This document shows, piece after piece, positions 54,076-62,788 of a stretch of 64,000 bases of DNA; position 1 is the first letter of the stretch; each line of letters begins with the position of its first letter. The translations under genes and the position numbers were made by a program. Source of the stretch: Cyanothece sp. BG0011 (lineage in GTDB: Bacteria; Cyanobacteriota; Cyanobacteriia; Cyanobacteriales; Microcystaceae); assembly GCF_003013815.1 (NCBI RefSeq), contig NZ_PRLH01000048.1, positions 1-64,000 on the forward strand, in the 5' to 3' direction. Under the pieces are notes generated by a model. It saw only the letters and a list, made by a program, of their open reading frames with translations, was not told where the DNA came from and did not search any database.

Positions 54076-56067
54076 ATGACATTGCCTAATGACTCAACCC
54101 CTTGGTCCGATTTATCTCCTGACAATCCCTTGTTTGGTGAAGCTTGTTCAACCTTTCTTGAAGAGTTGTATCAACGCTATCTTTTAGTGACAGAAGGAGA
54201 GAACGCGGACTATATTCGGGAATTAGCCCAGGTTAATCCTGATTTACTGGGAATTGCTATTGTGACGACCCAGGGAAAAATCTATAGTGTTGGGGATGCT
54301 TCCCAGTTATTTACCATCCAATCCATTGCTAAACCCTTAGTTTATGGCATGGTTTTAGAAGACTGGGGATGGGAATCTGTTCTCGAAAAAATTGGCGTTG
54401 AACCCACGGGAGAACCGTTTAATGACATTATTGATCCTTCGGAAATTCAACAAAAAAAATATAATCCCATGGTTAATGCTGGTGCCATTACCACTACCAG
54501 TTTAATTAAAGGTGACACTTTAGAAGAACGTCAACAGCGATTATTTGAGATGTTTCGACGCTATTTTGCACGGGATGTTGAAGTGGATCAGTCTATCTTT
54601 TGGTCACGAAAAACGAGAGATAATTTGAATCGAGCGATCGCTTATATGATGCTTCATTTTAATTTAATTGAAGACAACATTGAAGAGGTGTTAGACCTCT
54701 ATTTTCAGCAATGTTCGGTGTTAGTTAATTGTCAAGATTTAGCGTTAATGGCTGCTACGTTGGCCAATGCTGGTTTAAACCCGATTACGGGAGAAAGGGT
54801 GTTACAGTCTGATAATGCCAAACGCTTAATGAGTGTGATGTATACCAGTGGATTGTATCAATTTTCGGGTCAATGGGCTTATCAAGTGGGTTTACCGGCT
54901 AAAAGTGGCTTATCCGGGGCGATTGTGGGCATTGTTCCCCATCAGATGGGAATTGCTGTTTTTTCTCCCCCTTTGGGAGAACATAGAAAAAGTGTACGAG
55001 GGGTGAAAATTTTTAAGGATCTTTCCCATCATTTTAAACTCCATATTTTTAACGAAATTAAAACCAATCAATCAAAGGAAAAAGAGAAAAATAAACCATT
55101 TCTTTTTTTAGCGAAGTCTCCTTCAATTACCAATTTTTTAAAGTATTTATATGACAAGTATTTACCTCTAAGTGAAGGCAATAGTTATGTAAGTGAACCC
55201 GATATTACTGAAATTGATCCTAACTGGTTTTCTATTTGTATAGTGACAACTGATGGTCAATTTTATGGGGTGGGAGATGTAGATCAATCTTTTTTAATTC
55301 AGTCTATTTCTAAGGTATTTGCTTATGGTTTAGCTTTAGAAGATCATGGTAGGGATTATGTTTTGAAAATGGTTGACGTTGAACCGACGGGGGATGCTTA
55401 TAATTCGATTATTAAAGTTGAAGAAAATTCTAAACGTCCCTATAATGCAATGGTTAATACGGGGGCGATCGCTATTACCAATTTAATTAAAGGAAAAAGT
55501 CAGGCACATAAGCTAAATCGTATTTTAAAAATGTATCAAAAGTATATCGGCCATCCTGTTTATGTGGATACGGGGGCGGTGGTTTCTGAGCAAACTAAAG
55601 GCGATCGCAACTGGGCAATTTCTTATTTATTGCGTAATTTTGGCATGATTTCTGGTGACATAAAAGAAACATTGCAACTCTATTTACAACAATGTTCTGT
55701 GATTATTAGTTGTCGTGATTTGGCAATTATGGCTGCCACATTAGCGAATAATGGCACTAACCCCATGACGGGAAAACAAGGGATTAATCCTGATTATATT
55801 CAAGATTTATTGAGTGTTATGTTCACTTGTGGAATGTATGATTTTGCAGGAGAATGGGCGTATAAAGTGGGGTTTCCAGCCAAAAGTGGTGTGGGGGGTG
55901 GTATTTTAGCAGTGGTTCCTGGGGTGATGGGAATTGCTGTCTTTTCTCCACCTTTAGATCAACGGGGGAATAGTATCAGAGGGATTAAAGTTTGTGAGGA
56001 ATTATCTCATCATTTTCGTTTACATATTTTTGAGCCAATTTCTTCTCCAATTGAAAAGAATTATTGA
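54076..56067 (+). CDS. Tandem-domain glutaminase A (two GlsA domains in one chain)
   Basis: Glutaminase A enzymes (serine-dependent beta-lactamase fold, ~305 aa) convert glutamine to glutamate and ammonia. This 663-residue protein has two: domain 1 (about 20-325) with SxxK in IQSIAKPL (Ser83/Lys86), YNPMVNAGAI and PAKSGLSGAIVGIVP; domain 2 (about 350-655) with IQSISKVF (Ser410/Lys413), YNAMVNTGAI and PAKSGVGGGILAVVPG. Key residues look intact in both. A Lys/Glu linker (NQSKEKEKNK) joins them. Domain 1 differs more from the family (SIAK for SISK). The 3' end overlaps the convergent Trypco1-type gene by 7 bases. Confidence 0.92.
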   Translation: MTLPNDSTPWSDLSPDNPLFGEACSTFLEELYQRYLLVTEGENADYIRELAQVNPDLLGIAIVTTQGKIYSVGDASQLFTIQSIAKPLVYGMVLEDWGWESVLEKIGVEPTGEPFNDIIDPSEIQQKKYNPMVNAGAITTTSLIKGDTLEERQQRLFEMFRRYFARDVEVDQSIFWSRKTRDNLNRAIAYMMLHFNLIEDNIEEVLDLYFQQCSVLVNCQDLALMAATLANAGLNPITGERVLQSDNAKRLMSVMYTSGLYQFSGQWAYQVGLPAKSGLSGAIVGIVPHQMGIAVFSPPLGEHRKSVRGVKIFKDLSHHFKLHIFNEIKTNQSKEKEKNKPFLFLAKSPSITNFLKYLYDKYLPLSEGNSYVSEPDITEIDPNWFSICIVTTDGQFYGVGDVDQSFLIQSISKVFAYGLALEDHGRDYVLKMVDVEPTGDAYNSIIKVEENSKRPYNAMVNTGAIAITNLIKGKSQAHKLNRILKMYQKYIGHPVYVDTGAVVSEQTKGDRNWAISYLLRNFGMISGDIKETLQLYLQQCSVIISCRDLAIMAATLANNGTNPMTGKQGINPDYIQDLLSVMFTCGMYDFAGEWAYKVGFPAKSGVGGGILAVVPGVMGIAVFSPPLDQRGNSIRGIKVCEELSHHFRLHIFEPISSPIEKNY

Positions 56068-56399
56068 GGAAATTTACATTTGATTTGTATCTCAATATTA
56101 CTTTCTGCTGTTCCTTTTGTAATATGAGGTATGCCCGCTTCTCCTGCTAATTTTATCCCAAATTTTAAGGTGATTTCATCCACTTCAGCAGCAGCAAAAT
56201 TCTTAAATGAATTTAGGGTATATTCTGCACATTCTCGGATCATTTGTTGTGCTTGATCGAGTTGTTGACTAACATTAATGGGTAATCCTCCCATCTCATC
56301 AATTCCGTCATCTTCTTCAGGGGAAATGATAATAGAGTTAGGATTAATATCAATATTATCTAATCCTTGATCGGTTTCAAAATAGAGTTTTGTTGTCAT
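56061..56399 (-). CDS. Trypco1-type (CU044_2847 family) small protein
   Basis: 112 residues, soluble. The end FGIKLAGEAGIPHITKGTAE followed by NIEIQIKCKF has the form of the CU044_2847/Trypco1 domain, a small beta-rich domain named for its occurrence beside trypsin-like and STAND-NTPase conflict genes. Here it is divergent (209 bases apart) from a caspase-nSTAND-WD40 gene, the context in which the family is known. It probably acts as a regulator or adaptor of that protein; this is inference. Overlaps the glutaminase 3' end by 7 bases. Confidence 0.72.
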   Translation of the reverse strand: MTTKLYFETDQGLDNIDINPNSIIISPEEDDGIDEMGGLPINVSQQLDQAQQMIRECAEYTLNSFKNFAAAEVDEITLKFGIKLAGEAGIPHITKGTAESNIEIQIKCKFPQ

Positions 56400-56434
56400 T
56401 TTTTTAGGTTCTATATTGTTTTACGTGCTATCGA

Positions 56435-56451
56435 GTGAGCAAGATGCTCAC
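56435..56451. repeat. 17-bp palindrome, left flank of the caspase-nSTAND gene
   Basis: GTGAGC-AAGAT-GCTCAC. Its reverse complement occurs with one base change at 60490-60506, so the two copies face each other across the caspase gene. Located in the spacer between the Trypco1-type gene and the caspase gene. Confidence 0.7.
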
Positions 56452-56608
56452 ATTACTATTTACTGTACAAATAGTATCAGTATCTAAGAACACTTTGTTA
56501 ATTGTAAAATAATTTGAAGCGTATAATGATTAAATTTTATAAAATTAATGTACTGAAACTCTTATTATTCCTTCTAAAATAGAAGCTGTCGTATTTATCA
56601 GACTTATA

Positions 56609-59600
56609 ATGACAAAATATGCTCTAATTATTGCTATTCCTGAATATAGTTATGCTTATAAAAATAAACCTCTTCCAAAAACAACTCAAGATGCAGAGGC
56701 GATCGCTCAATTATTACATCAATATGGAGATTATGACATAACTAGATTTCCGAGAAAAGGAAATGCTGAGACAGCAGAGTACGAGATGAAAGCAGGAAAA
56801 GTAACAGATGAGGATTTATATAATGAATTAAAACTGTTTTTAACTAAAAAAGCCAATAATCAACCAGCTTTGATTTATTTTACCGGTCATGGGTTTACAA
56901 TTTGCGATCGCTTAGGAAGAGAAAAGGGATATTTAGCTACTTCAAATTGTCAGGTAGTAATCAAAGATAATAAAAGAATTGAAGAAAAAAATAGTTTTCC
57001 GTTAGAAGATTTAAACTATTTAATTGAACAAGCAAATTTGAGTGAATTAGTTTTATTATTAGATTGTTGTCATAGTGGTAACTATATTGAAACCCATTTA
57101 ATGCAAAAGAGTTTGAATACATTTGAATATAAACAGAATTATTATTTAATCACGGCTTCTCGTTCTTTTGAAACAGCTAAAAGTATTAGAAAAGAAGAAC
57201 ATAGTGTTTTTTCAGGAGCCATTATTGAGGGATTATCTGATAATAATAAGAACGAACAAGGGAAAATAAGTTGCGATCGCTTGTTTGATTTTGTCAATAC
57301 AAAAATTGCGGGGAAGTTACAAACCCCTCTGCGGATGGGAATTGGTGGATCAATTACCTTGGTTAAGTATACTCTATCTAATAACCAAGAAATCCCAGAA
57401 ATTGAACCGATACGAGATAATCAGGGGAATATTGTTTGTCCCTATCAGGGTTTAAATGTGTTCACTGCTAAAGAAAAAGAATTTTTCTTCGGGAGACAGC
57501 GATTAACGGAAGATATTAAACAAAAATTAGAGAATTTTGGCGTTATTCCCATTATTGGGGCTTCAGGGAGTGGTAAATCTTCCGTGGTGTATGCGGGAGT
57601 TATGGCTTGGTTAGAAGCAGAAAAAGAAGAATGGTGTACTTTACCAACAATTAAGCCTGGAATTGAACCCTTAAGCGAGTTAAGAAGAGTTTTTAAGGAT
57701 TATGTCAATTTAGATGAAGCTGAGTTACAAGAGATTATTGAAGATGAAGAGAGAGAAATGAGCAATATTCTTGAATTTTTACCCAATTCTCAGAAATATT
57801 TTCTCTTTATTGATCAATTTGAAGAAGTTTTTACCGTTTGTAGTCGAGAACAAGAAAGAAAGCGGTTTATTGACCTAATTACGCAAATTAAAGTTAAAAA
57901 TAAGCATAAATTTGCCATTATTACCACAATGCGAGCAGATTTTTTAGATAACTGCTTACAGTATCAAGCTTTATATCAAATTATCCAGGATCACGCCATT
58001 TATATGCCTCCTTTAAAGGAAAAAGATATAGAAGAAATTATTATTAAACCGGCTCAACGACAAGGATATCACATAGAAAATGGTTTATTGTTGCGTTTAT
58101 TGAGTGATGTAGGTAAAAAACAAGGATTTTTGCCATTATTAGAGTTTGCTTTGACCCTGTTATGGGACAAACGAGATGAAGAGAATAACGTTTTGACGTT
58201 GGATACTTATGAAAAGTTGGGACAAGGAGAGATAAGGGAACAAGGGAACAAGGAGACAAATAATACAGGTTTAACGAAAGCTTTGGATATTTATGCAGAG
58301 AAAGTTTACCATTATCAAGACCATAAGCAAGATAATCCTAAAATAGAGCGAACAGATATAGAAAAAGAGTTAATTAAGTTGATTTTTTTGCGCTTAGTCC
58401 GCACGGGTAATCAAGCAAAGGATACCAGACAACGACAACCCAAAACAACTGTCTTAAATATTGGTGGAGATGATGACCAACAGCAAAAAGTGTTAAATAA
58501 ATTAATTGATGGTAAATACGGGTTAGTGTCTGGCAGATTATTAGTCACAGCGACAGATCATCAAAACAATAGCACAATTGATTTAGTCCATGAGGCGTTA
58601 ATTGAAGGATGGCAACGTTTTAAACTGTGGCGCGAGGAAAATCGAGATTTACGGCAATTATCCGAAAGATTAGACGATCAACGCCAGCAATGGCTAAAAA
58701 ATCCCATAGATGAAAATTTGATGATGGGAGGGTTGTTAATGCAAGTGAGACAGCAATGGGAAGAGTTACGTCCCTTTTTACTAGATCCTACCGAAGAGAA
58801 GAAATTTTACCAAAAAAGTGATGAATATGAACGAAAACGACTTGCAGAATTAGAGAATCTGAATTCAAACATTAAACAGGCAAAAAAAGAACTCGAAACT
58901 GCTCAAAAAGTTATTAACTTAGAAAGGGAAGCTGGACGAGCATTAGATAAACTCGATAAAGATCAATCTATACAAGCTTTGTTAACTGCGGTGAAAGCAG
59001 GAAAAGATTTAATTCCCCTCAAACAACCAGATAATAACTATCCTACCAGTAGTCCGATTTTGGTACTTAACATCCTTTGGTATCAACTACCGCGAAAAGT
59101 TGACTTAATTGATCATCAAGACTCGGTAATCAATGCCCAATTTAGCCCAGATGGCACTAAAATTGTCACTGCATCAAGGGATAAAACCGCCAAAGTTTGG
59201 GACATCACAGGGAAACTGATAACCACCCTCGAAGGTCATCAAAACTCGGTATGGGATGCCCAATTTAGCCCAGATGGCACTAAAATTGTCACTGCATCTG
59301 ATGATAAAACCGCCAAAGTTTGGGACATCACAGGGAAACTGATAACCACCCTCGAAGGTCATCAAAACTCGGTATGGGATGCCCAATTTAGCCCAGATGG
59401 CACTAAAATTGTCACTGCATCTTATGATAAAACCGCCAAAGTTTGGGACATCACAGGGAAACTGATAACCACCCTCGAAGGTCATCAAAACTCGGTATGG
59501 GATGCCCAATTTAGCCCAGATGGCACTAAAATTGTCACTGCATCTTATGATAAAACCGCCAAAGTTTGGGACATCACAGGGAAACTGATAACCACCCTCG

Positions 59601-60292
59601 AAGGTCATCAAGACTCGGTAATCAATGCCCAATTTAGCCCAGATGGCACTAAAATTGTCACTGCATCTGATGATAAAACCGCCAAAGTTTGGGACATCAC
59701 AGGGAAACTGATAACCACCCTCGAAGGTCATCAAAACTCGGTATGGGATGCCCAATTTAGCCCAGATGGCACTAAAATTGTCACTGCATCAAGGGATAAA
59801 ACCGCCAAAGTTTGGGACATCACAGGGAAACTGATAACCACCCTCGAAGGTCATCAAGACTCGGTATGGTATGCCCAATTTAGCCCAGATGGCACTAAAA
59901 TTGTCACTGCATCAAGGGATAAAACCGCCAAAGTTTGGGACATCACAGGGAAACTGATAACCACCCTCGAAGGTCATCAAAACTCGGTATGGGATGCCCA
60001 ATTTAGCCCAGATGGCACTAAAATTGTCACTGCATCAAGGGATAAAACCGCCAAAGTTTGGGACATCACAGGGAAACTGATAACCACCCTCGAAAGTCAT
60101 CAAAACTCGGTATGGGATGCCCAATTTAGCCGAGATGGCACTAAAATTGTCACTGCATCTGATGATAAAACCGCCAAAGTTTGGCCAGTCCATACCCTAG
60201 AGGAGTTAGTCAGTTGGGGGTGTGAGTGGTTAAACGGGAATTTACCCAGTGAAGAAATGGAAAGGGAATATAAGGAAATATGTAAAAGTTAG
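56609..60292 (+). CDS. Caspase (C14)-nSTAND1 NTPase-WD40 protein, predicted conflict/cell-death sensor
   Basis: 1227 residues in four parts. (1) Caspase-like domain, 1-255: FTGHGF with His94 and LLDCCHSGN with Cys154, dyad intact. (2) nSTAND1 NTPase, 275-~700: CPYQGLNVFTAKEKEFFFGR, Walker A IGASGSGKSS (316-325), Walker B FLFIDQFEE (398-406), then the winged-helix/helical region with DLVHEALIEGWQRFKLW. (3) Helical stalk, ~700-835. (4) Nine WD40 repeats, 836-1190, and a short C-terminus (VSWGCEWLNGNL). Architecture is that of STAND sensors whose ligand-driven oligomerisation activates a protease. A 14-residue low-complexity insert (about 540-553) looks repeat-derived. The trigger and substrate are unknown. 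Confidence 0.92.
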   Translation: MTKYALIIAIPEYSYAYKNKPLPKTTQDAEAIAQLLHQYGDYDITRFPRKGNAETAEYEMKAGKVTDEDLYNELKLFLTKKANNQPALIYFTGHGFTICDRLGREKGYLATSNCQVVIKDNKRIEEKNSFPLEDLNYLIEQANLSELVLLLDCCHSGNYIETHLMQKSLNTFEYKQNYYLITASRSFETAKSIRKEEHSVFSGAIIEGLSDNNKNEQGKISCDRLFDFVNTKIAGKLQTPLRMGIGGSITLVKYTLSNNQEIPEIEPIRDNQGNIVCPYQGLNVFTAKEKEFFFGRQRLTEDIKQKLENFGVIPIIGASGSGKSSVVYAGVMAWLEAEKEEWCTLPTIKPGIEPLSELRRVFKDYVNLDEAELQEIIEDEEREMSNILEFLPNSQKYFLFIDQFEEVFTVCSREQERKRFIDLITQIKVKNKHKFAIITTMRADFLDNCLQYQALYQIIQDHAIYMPPLKEKDIEEIIIKPAQRQGYHIENGLLLRLLSDVGKKQGFLPLLEFALTLLWDKRDEENNVLTLDTYEKLGQGEIREQGNKETNNTGLTKALDIYAEKVYHYQDHKQDNPKIERTDIEKELIKLIFLRLVRTGNQAKDTRQRQPKTTVLNIGGDDDQQQKVLNKLIDGKYGLVSGRLLVTATDHQNNSTIDLVHEALIEGWQRFKLWREENRDLRQLSERLDDQRQQWLKNPIDENLMMGGLLMQVRQQWEELRPFLLDPTEEKKFYQKSDEYERKRLAELENLNSNIKQAKKELETAQKVINLEREAGRALDKLDKDQSIQALLTAVKAGKDLIPLKQPDNNYPTSSPILVLNILWYQLPRKVDLIDHQDSVINAQFSPDGTKIVTASRDKTAKVWDITGKLITTLEGHQNSVWDAQFSPDGTKIVTASDDKTAKVWDITGKLITTLEGHQNSVWDAQFSPDGTKIVTASYDKTAKVWDITGKLITTLEGHQNSVWDAQFSPDGTKIVTASYDKTAKVWDITGKLITTLEGHQDSVINAQFSPDGTKIVTASDDKTAKVWDITGKLITTLEGHQNSVWDAQFSPDGTKIVTASRDKTAKVWDITGKLITTLEGHQDSVWYAQFSPDGTKIVTASRDKTAKVWDITGKLITTLEGHQNSVWDAQFSPDGTKIVTASRDKTAKVWDITGKLITTLESHQNSVWDAQFSRDGTKIVTASDDKTAKVWPVHTLEELVSWGCEWLNGNLPSEEMEREYKEICKS
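59114..60190 (+). repeat. Nine 123-bp tandem repeats encoding near-identical WD40 blades
   Basis: Units start at 59114, 59237, 59360, 59483, 59606, 59729, 59852, 59975 and 60098. Each 41-residue unit is HQxSVxxAQFSPDGTKIVTA, then SxDKTAKVWDITGKLITTLE plus G. Variation is limited to repeat positions 3 (D/N), 6 (I/W), 7 (N/D/Y) and 22 (R/D/Y), apart from single changes in the last two units (G41S in unit 8, P12R in unit 9, whose end diverges after KVW). The DNA is as conserved as the protein, which points to recent amplification or gene conversion. Confidence 0.95.
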
Positions 60293-60354
60293 GAATTATA
60301 GTTGTTTCTAATACTCACATCTTGCATCTTGTTTAAAATTGGCTAGTAGTGAAA

Positions 60355-60382
60355 GGGTGTAGGGTGTAGGGTGTAGGGTGTA
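60355..60382. repeat. Heptanucleotide tandem repeat (GGGTGTA)4
   Basis: Four perfect copies of GGGTGTA at 60355, 60362, 60369 and 60376, followed by GGGGTTTA. This is a short tandem repeat of the heptamer class common in cyanobacterial spacers. Located 62 bases after the caspase gene. Confidence 0.9.
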
Positions 60383-60489
60383 GGGGTTTATTTTGACTCT
60401 AACTGTCTTAGAATTGATTGTTTTTGTTTTTCTATTGAGTTTATTTGTACTGATGCAAGATGTCAGTAATAAGTTTTAGATCGAAGAGT

Positions 60490-60506
60490 GTGAGCATCCT
60501 GCTCAC
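60490..60506. repeat. 17-bp palindrome, right flank of the caspase-nSTAND gene
   Basis: GTGAGC-ATCCT-GCTCAC, the inverted partner of 56435-56451 with one base difference; the match continues into the neighbouring CT on the right side (CTCACT). It could be a dispersed palindrome or a boundary of an inserted module. Confidence 0.7.
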
Positions 60507-60563
60507 TAGCTAGAAAATAACAATTACAATATGGAGATTCCTCGTACCTCGGAATGACAATTA

Positions 60564-60983
60564 TTAATCAAGCTTGAAACTTCTTAAAAACTCATTTACT
60601 GTGATAATTTCGATATTTTGAAAGGGATTTAATACTAATAAATCTTTATCTCCCGTGATAATAAAATTAGCATCTCCATTAACAGCAACTTCAAGAAACT
60701 TGTTATCTTTTGGATCTCGACAGATGTTTATTTTTTCGATAATAGTGATTATTTCTGCCTCAAGTTGGAGTTGCATCATAAATTGATTTCTAATTTGATA
60801 AGATACATATTTATTAAATTTAGGACGTTGTAAAATTTCTTGTAATTCTTGTAACGTACTCTCTGAAAATAAAGTATTTCCTAAGCTTCTAATTTTTTTA
60901 AATGCTTGATCTGCTGGAGATTTTTCAATCAGAATACTACTCACTAAAACATTAGTATCAATGACGAATCTAAATCTATTCAT
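60564..60983 (-). CDS. PIN-domain toxin (COG1569-like)
   Basis: 139 residues. FVIDTNVLVSSIL carries the first acidic residue (Asp9), STLQELQEIL the second (Glu46), CRDPKDNKFLEVA the third (Asp90/93) and ITGDKDLL the fourth (Asp112): a full PIN active site for Mg2+-dependent RNA cleavage. It overlaps the upstream antitoxin-like gene by 8 bases, the usual order of antitoxin then toxin. RNA target unknown. Confidence 0.88.
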   Translation of the reverse strand: MNRFRFVIDTNVLVSSILIEKSPADQAFKKIRSLGNTLFSESTLQELQEILQRPKFNKYVSYQIRNQFMMQLQLEAEIITIIEKINICRDPKDNKFLEVAVNGDANFIITGDKDLLVLNPFQNIEIITVNEFLRSFKLD

Positions 60984-61194
60984 TATTGAGAATATTGTCT
61001 AAAATTTCTTGAGTTAATCCATTATTTTTTGCTTGAGTTTGCATTTCTTTAATAATGTCATCGAGACTCTTATTATTTATCATCTGCTTAAGTAAATCAT
61101 TGATAATGGTTTGCATCTTCTGTTGTTTATCTATTTCAGCTTCTCGATAAGCTTGGGCAATTTCATTATCAACTTCAATGGTTATTTTTTCCAT
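60976..61194 (-). CDS. Putative antitoxin of the PIN toxin
   Basis: 72 residues, mostly helical, charged. It begins MEKITIEVDNEIAQAYREAE, a strand-helix start compatible with an RHH-like DNA-binding N-terminus, and ends with a helical KNNGLTQEILDNILNNE that may wrap the toxin. The 8-base overlap with the PIN gene and operon order support antitoxin function. No named family recognised. Confidence 0.78.
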   Translation of the reverse strand: MEKITIEVDNEIAQAYREAEIDKQQKMQTIINDLLKQMINNKSLDDIIKEMQTQAKNNGLTQEILDNILNNE

Positions 61195-61282
61195 TTTGAT
61201 CTCATCATCGAATTTAGGTCTATGAGCATTATAAGCAAAAGAAGACTTACCCTAGTCAGGTTGTCTTCTTTTGTTATTTTTT

Positions 61283-62788
61283 CTAAACTAAAACTGGACG
61301 TTCTGCCCAACGAGCAACATTATTTAAGATAGCTGTAGGGTTGTCAAACACATCCATAAAAATTTGATGGTAATAACATTCTTCTGCCGATCGCAAATTA
61401 ATGTGATCATGTTCTTTTTGATAAGCTTGTGCCTGTTCTTCGCTCATCACATCTTTTAAGGTATCTACTAATAGATCCACCGTGCCACTGCCTTCGTCAA
61501 ATTGTTCTTTTTTGCGCCAAACAATTTCTTCGGGTAAGATATCTTCAAAGGCTTTTCTTAAAATCCATTTCTCTACGGGTGGGTTGCCTCTCAGTTTAAG
61601 ATGCGCCGGAATTTTTTGACCTAACTCGATCATTTTCAGGTCTAAAAAGGGGACTCTTCCCTCAATAGAATGGGCCATGGTCAAGCGATCAACCCGTTGT
61701 AAATTAATATTGTGTAAACTGGAAACCGATCGCCTTAATTCTGTGTGTAAAATGTCATCACTGGGAATATCTTTGTAGTAGGTATAACCGGCAAACAGTT
61801 CGTCAGCCCCTTCTCCTGTAAGAATCACTTTTACATATTGTGCCGCTAAACGAGAGGTGAAGTAACAGGGAATAGCACTTCTAACTAAGTCTTGATCAAA
61901 AGATTCTAGGGCATAAATAATCTCAGGCAATTTAGCGATCGCTTCTTCTGGGCTAATTAAATATTGATGGTGAATGGTTCCTAAATAATCCGAAACCAGT
62001 CGGGCTGCTTTAATATCTTTACTCCCTTCTACCCCCACCGAAAACGTATGTAATTCGGATTTATGTTTTTTAGCGATCGCTGCAATAATACTACTATCTA
62101 ATCCCCCCGAAAGAAACGCACCCAAAGGTACATCAGCCATCAACCTTTTAACGACTGAAGCTTCTACGGTTTCTTGGATGTCTTTAACAATATCATCTAT
62201 ATCAGCATCCATTTCTGGGGGAATATCCGGTAAATTATAATAGGTTGAAAATCCCGTTTCTGAAGAGAAGAACGTACCGGGGGGAAATTCCTTGACATCT
62301 TCACAAAATTTAGTAATCGCTTTTAGTTCTGAGGCAAACCAAAAATTACCATCTTTTTCACTGTAATATAAAGGCTTAATACCAATGGGATCACGAGCAG
62401 CAATAAATTTATGATTATCAATAATAGCAAAACTAAACATCCCATCCAATTCAGGGATAGCCGTTATATTTTTGTCGTCATATAAATGTAAAATCGCTTC
62501 AGTATCGCTTTTAGTAACAAATTGATATTTTGACTCTAAATCTGAAAAAAGTTGAGGATAATTGTAAATTTCTCCATTACCGATAATCGCTTTTTTCCCA
62601 TCTCCATAAATGGGTTGATTTCCTCCTTCTACATCCATAATACTGAGTCGTTGATGGCCTAAAATTCCCGAACCATCCGGAACCACAAAAATACCATTAG
62701 CATCGGGTCCGCGATGAATGATACTTTCCATCATTGCCTCAATATTACTCTGACTGGTTTTTCCCCAAATCCCAGCAATCCCACACAT
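61283..62788 (-). CDS. asnB: Asparagine synthetase B (glutamine-hydrolysing)
   Basis: 501 residues. The glutaminase domain begins at Cys2 (MCGIAGIWG) with IHRGPDANG and NGEIYNYPQL; the synthetase domain has the PP-loop AFLSGGLDSSIIAA, TGEGADELFAGY and RVPFLD. It makes Asn from Asp, Gln and ATP. It is shorter than E. coli AsnB (554 aa) at the C-terminus. It ends ~90 bases before the antitoxin gene start on the same strand. Confidence 0.95.
   Translation of the reverse strand: MCGIAGIWGKTSQSNIEAMMESIIHRGPDANGIFVVPDGSGILGHQRLSIMDVEGGNQPIYGDGKKAIIGNGEIYNYPQLFSDLESKYQFVTKSDTEAILHLYDDKNITAIPELDGMFSFAIIDNHKFIAARDPIGIKPLYYSEKDGNFWFASELKAITKFCEDVKEFPPGTFFSSETGFSTYYNLPDIPPEMDADIDDIVKDIQETVEASVVKRLMADVPLGAFLSGGLDSSIIAAIAKKHKSELHTFSVGVEGSKDIKAARLVSDYLGTIHHQYLISPEEAIAKLPEIIYALESFDQDLVRSAIPCYFTSRLAAQYVKVILTGEGADELFAGYTYYKDIPSDDILHTELRRSVSSLHNINLQRVDRLTMAHSIEGRVPFLDLKMIELGQKIPAHLKLRGNPPVEKWILRKAFEDILPEEIVWRKKEQFDEGSGTVDLLVDTLKDVMSEEQAQAYQKEHDHINLRSAEECYYHQIFMDVFDNPTAILNNVARWAERPVLV

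Noticed and set aside
59174-59755. Long reverse-strand frame (193 codons) of repeated residues such as PYRVLMTFEGGYQFP
   Set aside because: It is the exact antisense of the WD40 repeats; the 123-bp period is divisible by three, so an open frame repeats on the other strand automatically.
59114-60190. Regular repeats considered as a CRISPR array
   Set aside because: Units are 123 bp without unique spacers and lie in frame inside a large gene encoding WD40 blades.
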